This document shows positions 39,849 to 50,571 of a DNA stretch of 64,000 bases, one piece after another. This DNA is from Stentor roeselii (lineage: Eukaryota; Ciliophora; Heterotrichea; Heterotrichida; Stentoridae). The translations under genes and the position numbers were made by a program. The DNA is taken from NCBI GenBank assembly GCA_006503475.1, contig RSEH01000036.1, positions 142,854 through 206,853 of the forward strand. The letters are read 5' to 3'. How positions within the stretch are numbered: position 1 is the first letter of the stretch; each line of letters begins with the position of its first letter. The notes beneath the pieces are model-generated. The model did no database searches and was not told where the DNA came from. It worked only from the letters and a program-made list of their open reading frames with translations.

Positions 39849-41222
39849 CTACTTCCTGGTATTTCTTTTATACATCAATTTCTGAATATTCAAAGGCAAG
39901 TTCTGAGGAGTGGTCTTAAACCCTGAAATAAGTCTATTCGCTTCTTCATGACTAGGCAAAATCGCAATAGCTCTCTGCAAATCCTCAAAAGCAGTTTGTG
40001 GTGAGCCTAAATTAATCTGACTCTTAGCCCTAGCAACAAAATACTCAGGAACAATTTCAGAGTAGCTAATAGCGCGGGTACATTCAATGACACATCCAGA
40101 ATAATCAGTCTGGTTGTAAAGTTGAAGAGCGATCGCAAAGTGAACAGCGGCAAGTCTCGGATTGATCAAATGACTGGCAGCTCCTAATTCAACTGCATGA
40201 TGATAATCAGCGAGGGCTACTTCATTCATTGATCTCATCCGATAACAGTCGCCTCGATTTATGAATAGTCCTGAGTCGCCTCCCAGGAAATTGATGGCCT
40301 CGTTGAAAGGAGTGATTGCGTCGCGGTACCTTTCTTGACTGTAAAGTGTTTTTCCGATGTCGTTGTAGGTTAAAGCGATTTGGGTTCTTACTTGCTCGGA
40401 GATGTTCTCGAAGTTCATGTGCAATGAAGCTCGCTCTAGGTCGTCGAGGGCTTCTTCGAAGTTTTCTAGTTTACGGTGGATTGATGCTCGAAGGAGTAAT
40501 AGCTTGGGAGAGTCTCGGTAGACGTTTAGACCTTTGTTTATGCAGTACATTGCTAGTTTCAGGTCGTTGTCGAAGATTGCTTTTGTTGCTTTGTCTAGCC
40601 ATTCATTAGACATAGGCCTCATGATACTCACAAATTCTTTAACATCAGGATGAGCAGAGTTCAAGTTAAAAGCTTCCCAAAACGCATCATTTCCTTCCGA
40701 TTTCTTATCCAGACTCCAAAGAATCTTTCCTTTCAAAACCAATGCTTCAGTAGCAGTTTGTGGTGAAAACTCAATAGCCTGGTCAAGTTCCTTCAGCGCC
40801 AAATTTTTTTCATTAGTGCTTAAAAACCCAAGAGCCCTCAAATAATGATACTGGTCGTCCTTATTGAAGTTATGCTCTAAAAAGTACATAGCCGAAGGGA
40901 CTTTTCCCTCATCTACAAGTGTCAGTCCCTTAATAAAGCACAAGTCTTTTAGTAACTGCTGAGTGTCCTTCGACGGTTTAATTTTCAAAGACTTCCTTAG
41001 GTTCGCAATGGCAGATGCGATATCAGACAACTTCAAATACAACTGTGCACGTTCTTCATAGAACTCTGAAGTATTCGGCGATAAGAAAATAATTCGGTTA
41101 TACTCAAGAATCGCTTTTTCAATATCGCCTTTAGCTGTGAATTCTCGGGCTTGTGCCCTGCGTTGTTCAATTTTCGAAGCGGTTAAAGATTGGAAATCCA
41201 GAGCGGCTAAAGATGAACTCAT
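39849..41222 (-). CDS. tetratricopeptide repeat (TPR) protein
   Basis: This 457-residue, all-helical protein has about nine to eleven TPR units. Typical units are AREFTAKGDIEKAILEYNRI, ALKELDQAIEFSPQTATEA and YNDIGKTLYSQERYRDAITP. No enzymatic domain, J domain or membrane segment is present. Layout (N-terminal short, repeats throughout, basic tail KLMYKRNTRK) brings TTC16-like ciliary TPR proteins to mind, but that is a weak guess. It acts presumably as a scaffold. It shares a 30-bp head-to-head gap with the kinase gene and converges with the DHHC gene, 39 bp between stops. Confidence 0.85.
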   Translation of the reverse strand: MSSSLAALDFQSLTASKIEQRRAQAREFTAKGDIEKAILEYNRIIFLSPNTSEFYEERAQLYLKLSDIASAIANLRKSLKIKPSKDTQQLLKDLCFIKGLTLVDEGKVPSAMYFLEHNFNKDDQYHYLRALGFLSTNEKNLALKELDQAIEFSPQTATEALVLKGKILWSLDKKSEGNDAFWEAFNLNSAHPDVKEFVSIMRPMSNEWLDKATKAIFDNDLKLAMYCINKGLNVYRDSPKLLLLRASIHRKLENFEEALDDLERASLHMNFENISEQVRTQIALTYNDIGKTLYSQERYRDAITPFNEAINFLGGDSGLFINRGDCYRMRSMNEVALADYHHAVELGAASHLINPRLAAVHFAIALQLYNQTDYSGCVIECTRAISYSEIVPEYFVARAKSQINLGSPQTAFEDLQRAIAILPSHEEANRLISGFKTTPQNLPLNIQKLMYKRNTRK

Positions 41223-41252
41223 CGATTTTAAGAGATATTCTATAATTTCAAC
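41223..41252. promoter_or_regulatory. 30-bp bidirectional promoter gap
   Basis: The ATGs of the TPR gene (41222, minus) and the kinase gene (41253, plus) are 30 bp apart, the same spacing as at 38226-38255. Position-based inference. Confidence 0.45.
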
Positions 41253-42956
41253 ATGGTGGATAATATTTATAGCATTGCCAGGACTTCAAGAGAAAAGCTT
41301 GCACAACAGAACTCGAGAAGTCCTGTTGTTCGGATCAGTCAGGATAACAGGTTGAATGAGATCCTGGAACTCGCTCCAAGTAAGGAAAATGATGCCTTTG
41401 AGTACTGGATGGTCATTTTCTTGATACACCTTGAGGACAATGAACCTCCTCGCGAGAACATTGATCATAAAACTTTGACTGAGAAGCTTTCTTGTTGCAT
41501 TGGTATGATCAAGTCTTTATTTAAACAGAAAGAAGCGATTTCTACTCTTTGTGTGTCGATTGATGGGATTTTATGCAGTGAGATTCAAGAATGCACAGAT
41601 ATCGATCATTTCATTGACTGGATAGAAGCAGGCCAGTCATTGTTAAATCTCAGCAGCGATTTCAATTTTGACTATAAAAAAAGTGCTTATTTGTTTTTAA
41701 CTAAAAATATCATTTCAGATATTAACGACTTCTCGAATAACATCAACGTTGAAAAAATCCCGAAAACTTTAAATTATCTTTACAGAGCCTTTACTTGCGG
41801 AATCGTCGGGAAAGAGCTGAGTTATTTTATAGTTGATCCAGTAATCGAATACATTGAAGAGAACTATTTGAACAAGCAAGTCCCTCCTCAAGAGTTTCAC
41901 CATACCTTTAAGTTCATTAAACAGTTGCATGAATTAGTTGCTGATATCGACCAGGTTCAAGAAATTAAAGAAATTTATGAAAAATGCTCAAAAATCCAAG
42001 ACCCTAATTTTGTGAATTTTGAACAACCTGCTCAACCTACTCCAAGCCGTTCTTTTGTGATTGGGCATGAAAACGTGTCAAGGAATCCGATGCCGATTAA
42101 TACTCCGCATAAAATATCGAAAAACTTTCAGATCAGCATTTTCGAGGGAAGACTGAAGGATTCGAATATCAGCGTGATTATCAAGCAATATGAGTTTTTG
42201 AATGGAAGAATAGAAGAAAATAAGATGATTAATAACGAAAAAGAGATTTATGAGGTACTTTCATCTCAGGCAGATGAAGAGACTAATTGTTTTTTGAAGT
42301 ACTATGGAACTTATAGCAAGGATAACTCAATTTTCATGGTGATGGAAAATGTTAGTTTTTATTTGGTAGGCTTTATCAACCAAAACAAAGATAAACCCTC
42401 TGATCAGGCAGCAGTAAAAGAAGACTTGTTTTTAAAATTTGCTCAAAAACTGGCGAATTCTTATAATATGATGATAAATCTTGGAATTTGTCACTTTGAT
42501 ATAAAACCTGATAACTTGTTACTCGATAGTAAGTTGAATTTAAAGATCATCGACTTTAACACTTCTTTGAGACAGGGAGGAAATATTGAGTTAAGTAAAA
42601 TTTGCCAAGTTTCTTGTCGTCAAGGCACTCGCGTCTATATGTGTCCTCAGAGGGCGGCTGCTTATGATCAAGGTCTGGAAACAGTTTCAATCATTCCGCA
42701 GAAATCAGATGTTTACTCCTTGGGACTTGTCTTTTATCAGCTACTTACGAGTAAGGATGTTGCTACTGAAAGAGAAATGATTGAGAATATTAATGCTTTA
42801 AGGGATATTTCGAAAGAAACTAAACAGTTTATTAGAGATATGCTCAGTGATAACCCGAGTAAAAGACCCAACTTCTCTGAGCTTCTTGGAAAGATCAATT
42901 TAACTCTTACTACAAACCTTAGATCGCGGCTTTCTAGTATTGTTCGAGGTAATTAG
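41253..42956 (+). CDS. divergent protein kinase
   Basis: This 567-residue protein has an N-terminal ~285-residue helical region of unknown kind and a C-terminal kinase domain (~290-560). Catalytic-loop HFDIKPDN keeps Asp, Lys and Asn of HRDxKxxN, with Phe in place of Arg. The metal-binding DFG is DFN (IIDFNTS). APE is CPQ, followed by a normal SDVYSLGLVFYQLL helix. The Lys of subdomain II is likely in VIIKQYE. So it may be active but is atypical, and no kinase group is evident. The HFD variant lacks the Arg that reads activation-loop phosphorylation. It is divergent from the TPR gene. Substrate unknown. Confidence 0.82.
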   Translation: MVDNIYSIARTSREKLAQQNSRSPVVRISQDNRLNEILELAPSKENDAFEYWMVIFLIHLEDNEPPRENIDHKTLTEKLSCCIGMIKSLFKQKEAISTLCVSIDGILCSEIQECTDIDHFIDWIEAGQSLLNLSSDFNFDYKKSAYLFLTKNIISDINDFSNNINVEKIPKTLNYLYRAFTCGIVGKELSYFIVDPVIEYIEENYLNKQVPPQEFHHTFKFIKQLHELVADIDQVQEIKEIYEKCSKIQDPNFVNFEQPAQPTPSRSFVIGHENVSRNPMPINTPHKISKNFQISIFEGRLKDSNISVIIKQYEFLNGRIEENKMINNEKEIYEVLSSQADEETNCFLKYYGTYSKDNSIFMVMENVSFYLVGFINQNKDKPSDQAAVKEDLFLKFAQKLANSYNMMINLGICHFDIKPDNLLLDSKLNLKIIDFNTSLRQGGNIELSKICQVSCRQGTRVYMCPQRAAAYDQGLETVSIIPQKSDVYSLGLVFYQLLTSKDVATEREMIENINALRDISKETKQFIRDMLSDNPSKRPNFSELLGKINLTLTTNLRSRLSSIVRGN

Positions 42957-43462
42957 ATTTAGATTAATATATTTCAAACATGCAGAATTGATTTTGGTCT
43001 TGATTAGAACTGTGAAAAATTAATTGTTTTATTATGGAAATTTTAATAAGTTGAATGATGATGAATGAAGCGATTCTAGATAATTTTTTTCATATATAGA
43101 CTCTCAGAACATTGATTGAATGAAGTGTGGCTTTAAATTGTTGTTGAATAATGTGTGATTTTAATTAATCACAAAATTTTTGACTAAATCCATAAAAACC
43201 TTAACTCTACTTAAATTTCTAATTAGAAAGAAATCGATTTATCAGTGAATTTACAATAGTTTCCAAAACCATATTAGATGTTTAATCTAACTCTCGAACT
43301 AAAAAATAAGCTAAAAACTATTCTAAACCTTCAATAGAACTTCTAAAAAACTTGAACAATCGCACATGATAAAAATTTTTCAATAATATTTTTCCCAAGA
43401 GTTTTCACGTTGTTTTTGTTGAATAAGCCAAACTACCATTGTCCATTCGAATAAGCATATAA
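42957..43462. other. intergenic, AT-rich
   Basis: About 500 bp, no gene seen. It contains the short inverted repeat TGTGATT-6-AATCACA (43154-43173), which might be a protein-binding site. The right end should be the promoter of the 43-48 kb gene. Confidence 0.45.
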
Positions 43463-46400
43463 ATGTTTCTTTTCGTACTCTGCTGCTTGTCAGAAAGTGT
43501 GATTATCCTGGATTACAGATTCGGTAAAAACTACGGAAATGTGTTTTACGATTATTCAGGCAACCAGAAGCACGGAATAAACGGAAACGGAGGGAGTTTG
43601 TATCTTGGAATATCAACTGATAGAGGGATTTACCTAAAAAATTCTAATTATTTTGAAGTTCCTGATTCAGTGGCTTTCCCTTTGTCATATTCCCTGCATT
43701 TCTGGGTTCTAGCTGAGGGTGATGGCTCACTTTTCACAAGAGGAAGCAGGTTTTATAGGCATTATATTATTTCAAGGGGCGGGCTTGGAGAGCCGATGAT
43801 ATTCAAAGACTGTGAGTATACAGTTTGTACAAAGCTTAAACAAGACAAAAGCTTCTTTTCAAGTAATCATTATTTAGAGGAATGGGTGCTGATTAGTTTT
43901 ACTAACAATTTAGGGAACGTAATATTGTACCAAAACGGCTTAGTTAAAATTCAAACAAGTTTATCGTACCAAGAAACAGTTCCTCGTTCAACATACATCG
44001 GCGCTTCTTATTTTGGTCTAGACTCAGTCACTTGCTTTATTTGGAGGTTTGTTATTGATTCAACTTTAGATAATTATTCGAGCTATTTTTCTGTTTCAGT
44101 CCAGAAGTGCTTGATTGTCGGTGCAGAATGTGAGACTTGCACATTGAAAATTAAAGACCCTGATTATGGAGATGGCTGCTTGTCGGGAAGTACCTCTTCT
44201 TCAAGTAATTCCTTAGGTAAAAATTGTGGAAATACTGGATATGGCTGCTCTATAACTACTCTTCTTTCATGCTCACTTGCAGGGATGGCTTGCATTTACG
44301 ATGCCTCAAAAAATCAGTGCTTTTCAAAAGACCTGATAACTGGAACCGAGACACAGGTAGCCTGCAGTTGCCTTTCAAGTTTCATGTCATATAACCTAAC
44401 CTGTCAAAACTTTGACTGTATATCGAAAGACACTTTAAACCAGTGCACAAGCTGCCTAGCTTCTAACACTTTAATCAAAAATGGAAGATGCTACTGCAAA
44501 GAAGGATACTACGGGACTCTGTTGTTGAATACCATAAATGCCTGCAGTCAATGCACAGGAAAATGCAAGACCTGTTCATCATCTTCATTTTGCCTGACAT
44601 GCATAGACCCAAATGCGAATGCAGTATCCGGTTCATGCACATGTAAGTCGCAGTACTACCTGCCAACACTAAGCACTTCCTGCGTTTTTTGTGGGACTAA
44701 CTGTCCTGGCGCATGTTCAGATTCAAATGCCATTAATATCGATGGTAAATGCATTTGCATCGACGGATATTTTAATCAGGCCTTGATTTTCACTGATGTG
44801 GTTTGCCGAATTTGTGACTCTGAATGCGAGACTTGTACTTCTTTAGATGTTTGCACATCATGCTCGGACACTAACGCCAATCTTAACTCGGGGATGTGCT
44901 CGTGTATTGAAGGATACTTTAAGATAAATAAAATTTGCGTTCAATGTCCTGCTGCTTGTAAAAGCTGTATTTCAGATACTCAGTGCACTGCTTGCTTTGA
45001 TATTAATGCTGATCAAAGTTTAGGGCCGTGTATGTGCAAAAAAGGATACTTTTCTGTTTCTCTTACAACTTGCAAAAAGTGTGGAAACGGCTGTGCTGAC
45101 TGTACTTCAGACCTTAATTGTTTTTCATGTAAAGACGATCAGGCTTATCTAAACGGTGAAATCTGTGATTGTCCAATCAAATTCACCTGGGGAATCACAT
45201 ACGAAAAATGCGAAAAATGCGGAGTCGGCTGCTTAACTTGCAATTCCTCCTTCCATTGCTCTGAATGTTACGACTCAAAATGGATGATTTCAGAATTATC
45301 TACTTGCATCTGCATTGAAGGTTATTACTTTGACACAATTTCTGAAAATTGCTTACCTTGTCTGGAATCATGCAAAAACTGTTCAAATGGAGAAGTTTGT
45401 GAAGTTTGCTTGAATATCAGTAGCTTCGGGGAGACTTGCCAAAGTTGTTCAAAACAATGCTTGACCTGCTCAGGACCAGAAGATTTTCAATGTCTCAGCT
45501 GTTTGAATTCAAGCTTTTTGAATGGTTTTTGCTTCGAATCTTGCCCTCTGGGGTTTGTGATGAAAGGATCTGCATGTGAAATAAATGAAACAGTTAAAAT
45601 TTTTTCATTAAATTTCGAGTCTTTTGGAAAATATTTCGATTTGGTGAATAATTTCACGGTTGAGGTGAAAAATAAAAGAAATTCTCGATTTTTATTGGAC
45701 TCTGGGATCAAAACAGCTTATAAGAGAGGGATTTATTGCAAGGGTAGTGACTCACTTGTGATGAAATTGGAAAAAAGCATCTTTTTTGCACAGTCTTTTG
45801 CGTTTTCTCTCTGGGTTAACCCTTTTACTGAAAGTGGAGTCTTGTTTGCCAGGTATAAACTAGATACGAGTGGAGTGCAGGATGATTCTAAAGAACTTCA
45901 AAGTGTTTATATTGAGAGTAACAAGGTTAAATTTAGAGTTTCTTTCGGTGGAAACTTTTCGATATGCAGCTCTTCTGTTTCACTTCGGATTAGGTACTGG
46001 AATCATGTATTTACTTCTGTTGAATTTGAAACAGTTAGCACTTTAAAAGTGAGACTTAATAACTTTGATGAAAATCTCAAAGTGACTGTTGAAGGGATAT
46101 ACAAGGATGAATATGACAGTCTTTTGATGATTGCGAACGACTATTCATTTAACAACCCTTTTCATGGGTTTATCTTTTTGTATGAAATTTTTTCAACAGA
46201 TACTTCTTTCAACTCAGTAAAACAACAATTATCTTCAAACTCCTGCTCAGGGTGTCAAGTCTGTCCAGTGAATAATGAATGCATTAATAATTGTTTATTC
46301 GAAGAATTCTATGACGAAGAAACTGACTCTTGCAAGTCTTGTGGAAAATCATGTGAGTATGGATGCAAGTCCTTCAGTGCCTGCGACTCCTGCGCGGATA

Positions 46401-48193
46401 AATTTTGTGTAATTTGCTCTAGTCTTGATGAAAAAAGCTGCATTGAATGCGAGTCTGGATATGAAGTTATCGGTTCACAGTGTCTGAATTGCACTGAAGG
46501 TAAATATTATGACAGTCATGATAAGAAATGTAAAAATTGTCAAGGGTTATGCCTTACCTGCACTGATGAAGATAAATGCATAAAATGTAAGGATTATAGT
46601 TCAAGAATGAAAAATTATAGCTGTGTTTGCGATGAAGGCTTCGAAGATGAAAATAATCAGTGCATACAAGGAAACTTTTCAGCAAAACTATGGATCAGCA
46701 AAGATTTCGAAATCCACTTGGTATTTGAAGAAAGCCTTAAAAATGATTTAAAAACAGATGATATTGAAATTAAAATCGAAAAAGAATTGATTACTTTCGA
46801 ATTAGAAAAGCAAGATATGAAAAATTTCATTTTAATCCCTTCACTGACTTCAACCAAAAAAGTTTCAGTCGAAGTTTTCCTGAAAAATCGAATAACTTCA
46901 GTGAAAAATCATGTTTTAACAACCAAATATTTCAATAAAATCTTTAAAACAGGATCCTCTGATGAAACCAGCAAAAGTACTCAACAACAAGCAAAGACAT
47001 CAAAAACGGCAGCCCAATCCTCAGCAGCAGCTTCAGCGTCCGCATCTCTGACTTTTTCACTTCTAACAATGGATCCATCATCTTTTTTCGATTTCATGAA
47101 CACAGCCGAAATCTTCTACTCTGTTTATTTGTTTAACTTTAAGTTGAACCCGATATTGCAGGAGTTCCTGTTGAACTACAGAGTTCAAGGTTACATCCCA
47201 AACGCTTTTGTCTACATCATCGACGAGAAACAAGCGAAAAAACTTCCAAAAAAACTAAGAAAATTCGGATATTCTAGCAACTTAGCACTTGTTAACCTCG
47301 GCCCTCAGCTTCAAACCTTGATTTTTTTCTTGCTTATCTGGACTGCTGTTAAAATATTGTCTTGCTTTAGTTTTTGTAACCGAAAACTCGAAAAAACGAG
47401 AAAAAAATTCAAGTTTGGAGTTTTTTTGAGAATCTGGATACAAACTTTTTTCGAGTGTCTTATTGCTTGCTTTGTCAGTTTTTATTATAACAGGTTTGAA
47501 AATAACTTGCAAGTTGTTGATTTTAGCTTCACAGTACTACTGGCAGTAATATTTAAATAGTTGTTTCAGGTCTTCATGGTTTTTTTCTTGTTGTACCTGC
47601 TTAGAAGGAAAAGTTCAATTAGAGATCCTGATGAAAAAGAACAGTTTGACTTGAAATATGGAGTGTTTTTTGAAGAGTTTAAAGAAGAAGGTGCAATTTT
47701 TCAGTTGTTTTACTTTTTTTTTATTTTGAGAAGGATTGTTTTACTTTTATGCTATGTTTTTATTGAAGATGCAATGTTTCAAATGGCTATTTCGATCTCT
47801 TACTCAGTCATAGTAAAGCATATGTAGTTACCTTATTATATTTTATGGAGAAAGGTCTTTACAAATAAAGGTTTCAATTATTATCACATCAGCAATGAAG
47901 TCATCATCTCTACTTTCCATTTTGTTCTGTTTTCTTCATTCCTGCAGTCAGATAAGCAGAGTGATTTATATGCAACAGTCTGTTATTACCTTATTTTAAT
48001 GGCTGTTGGGTTGAATATGGCTTTTAGTAGTATTGGAATGATCAAGGATATCATTGCAAAAATCAAAAAATGCTTGAATAGGAGAAAAACTGGAAAAGTT
48101 TATGAGGTTTCTGGAAATACGGAAATTGTGAATAAAACATCTATAGTTAGTGAAGCAGCAGAAGGAAAACCCGATAAGATTAAGGAAAAATAG
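43463..48193 (+). CDS. giant LamG-like / Cys-rich repeat / TRP-like membrane protein (2 introns)
   Basis: The spliced model is 1,566 residues. A signal-like start (MFLFVLCCLSESVI) precedes a LamG-like domain (YRFGKNYGNVFYDYSGNQKHGING... TDRGIYLK). This is recognisably homologous to the N-terminus of the giant gene at 24-33 kb. Cys-rich repeats follow (~230-690), then a second LamG-like domain (~710-930), more Cys repeats (~930-1070), a short Ser/Ala/Gln linker and about eight to nine helices (~1190-1540). The helical part has FDLKYGVFFEEFK and a long hydrophobic bundle, in the style of fungal TRP-like (PF06011-type) proteins; this identification is an inference. A tail of ~45 residues ends it. 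Both introns are phase 0 in the membrane part. A surface receptor or sensor is likely; ligand unknown. Confidence 0.87.
47546..47560 (+). other. 15-nt intron in membrane region
   Basis: gtaatatttaaatag, phase 0; joins FTVLLA to LFQVFMVFF inside a helix. A at position 10. Confidence 0.92.
47813..47827 (+). other. 15-nt intron in membrane region
   Basis: gtaaagcatatgtag, phase 0; joins YSVI to LPYYILWRK. A at position 10. Confidence 0.92.
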
Positions 48194-49399
48194 TTTAGTT
48201 TCATGAATAGTAGTTTAAAATTGTTTTGTTCGAAAAACAGCATAATACTAAATTCCAAATAATTCATATTATATTCAACAAACATTTTTTAATTAGTGTC
48301 AGCATAATTAAGAGTAAATCGTTCAAATGTTAATCTTTTCAGTACTTTAGGGATTAATTCAAGTTTTGATCAACTTTTAAAGTTAAATTTTCAGTGTTTA
48401 GGTTGGAATTAATACAATAAATCTTGGAGACTACTTTGATATTTTTGAAACTTCTTAAATTTGAATTAGAATTTGATATTTAAGCTTAACTGAATATCAG
48501 TATTCAAGCATAGAAATATTTTCATTTCGTCTTTAATAAGACGATGATAAAGTAAGGCAGATTAAAATTTAAAAATTATCCTTTGCTGCTCACAGACTCA
48601 ATCATTCAACATCAATAAATGCATTTTTATATTATTCATCATACTTCATAGTCTAACATTCTATTAATATTTGAAGCCTAATTAATCTTTACTTAAATTA
48701 TTAGTGAAACCTAAAGCATATTAAAGGAAATGATGTAAAATTTGAAGATGACCAAAATTTAATATATTTTTCTTTTTAAGATTTACGATTATAATGAAGA
48801 TTTAAAAATTCTCCTGAAAATCATCAATTGTCATACTCCAGTTGGAAATATCTACAAGAAATTTGCAAAATTCTGATAAATTTCGGTTTGTTCAATCGGA
48901 ATCAAATATTATTGAATTTGTAACCATCTTCAAATATGACTTTTTCTTCTTCAGGTAGTATAAATGAATTTTCTAGTGAGTCTCTGCCAGTTGTATTAGA
49001 TATTAACGCTTATAAATTTGAAAGCATTCATTGAGAAGAATCAGTAATCTGCAAGCTGAGTGAAGTTTTTAAATATCATTGTGTGGTAAATTGAAAAAAA
49101 TAAAACCATGATTTTAAAAACGGTGAGCCTCAGGAAGAGAAAAATTAAAATTATGATTTGTTGAGAGTATCTAATTTAATCCTTCTTCTTTGTTTGAAAA
49201 GCAGGGCTGCTTTTGGAAAGAGTATCATTAATAAAAATAATCACAGCAGTATGAATAATTTTTGAATTTATCACTTGACTAAACAGGACTAGGTGCTCAC
49301 TTGGAATTCTTATAGGTGGGCTGATTTTAACTGTATTTAAGATTCAAACAACTAAAGTGATTCTACACATTCTTGCTCTAAATCACTAAAAAAATAACT
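48194..49399. other. intergenic, AT-rich
   Basis: About 1.2 kb after the giant gene. I see no ORF, structured RNA or repeated unit that I could defend. It begins the gene-poor, relic-rich 48-63 kb section. Confidence 0.45.
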
Positions 49400-49970
49400 T
49401 CTTAATAAAATTTAATTTCAGGGGCTTGAGAGGAATCAAATAATTGTACTAAATTATTTATGAGATAATTAAGGTATTCTATATAATCTGAAATGTCTTC
49501 CTGCTTGATTTTACCTATAATTCTGCAGTGTTCAATTAAAACTTTTATAATGAAACAACTGCAAAACTATCTTCAAAAATAGCATTATTGTGATTTTTAT
49601 AAATATTTTCTTTATCTTCTGATGCAAATATCCTACATTTCCTAAAAGCTTATAAAAAATTTCTGCTATTTTTATTTCAAAATGAATTGATTGTACCTCA
49701 TAACTTGCGAAACTAAACAATTTAATTATTCGAAGAGACTAGACTTGCAAAGAGCTGCTGTTTGAATAGTATTCAGCAATCGATCTATCCCTTCCTTATT
49801 AACTTTTCCAAAAATTTGATAATCATTCCACCTAGTCTTAAAAATTCTGATAGTGAATGAGGAAAGTCTTTAAGATTTATACCGAATTCATTTAGCATAA
49901 GATTACAGCTCTCTAAGAACTGCTCTTGAATTAATCCGGCAGGTCATAAAAATATTTTCCATGATATATT
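49400..49970 (-). pseudogene. decayed gene of unknown type
   Basis: On the minus strand, protein-like segments appear in different frames, separated by stops and frameshifts. In order they are CNLMLNEFGINLKDFPHSLS, then IDRLLNTIQTAALCKSSLF, then YEVQSIHFEIKIAEIFYKLL, then ISDYIEYLNYLINNLVQLF. Each is amphipathic-helical, as in helical-repeat proteins. No single 15-nt intron rescues the joins, so decay is more likely than unusual splicing. The parent family is not recognised. Confidence 0.4.
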
Positions 49971-50571
49971 TATATTATTTGATTAGAGAAAGGCAGGAAA
50001 ATTGTAATAAAATGATAATTGTTTAGCTAAGAATATAAACAAGCCTTGTACAATTACTGTTTATTTATTAATGTTGAACCTTTGAAGATTTAAAGAACAC
50101 CAGCAAGTTTTGTGCAATTATTTTTTATATTTAAATGTTGAACCGAGAAGAGCTGTGATTAATCGCAAATAGGTAATACTGATAATCATAGTTCTATTAT
50201 GTCAGGCTTTTTAATATAATATTAGATGCATTTAACATAAGATATAGATATTCATTAATAATATAAATTTTGTTGTAGTGGCTTTAGCACAATACTTTAT
50301 CAAAAAATAAATTTATTGTTGCTATTAGTTAAACTTTGGTGAGTAACGATAATTAAAAAGTGTAAAATATTCATATCAATGATTTTTTATTTATTTTATA
50401 TCCCTATACTTTCTTTGAATATTACCCAAAGAAAAAACCTTATTTCTAAAGATAATTAGTTGAAATCAGTCATAACTTAAATGAGTCTAAGATTATAAAA
50501 AAAATTATATTAATTTACAATCATATAAGTGTTCATTCAAAATATTATAAACTAATAAGATAATTAACTAA
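49971..50571. other. intergenic, AT-rich
   Basis: About 600 bp without a coding signal, rich in TTATT/AATAA. It should include the 3' flank of the coiled-coil gene. Confidence 0.45.

Noticed and set aside
43154-43173. Inverted repeat TGTGATT-6-AATCACA as a terminator or operator
   Set aside because: Short arms in AT-rich DNA are expected by chance; no second copy at another gene was noticed.
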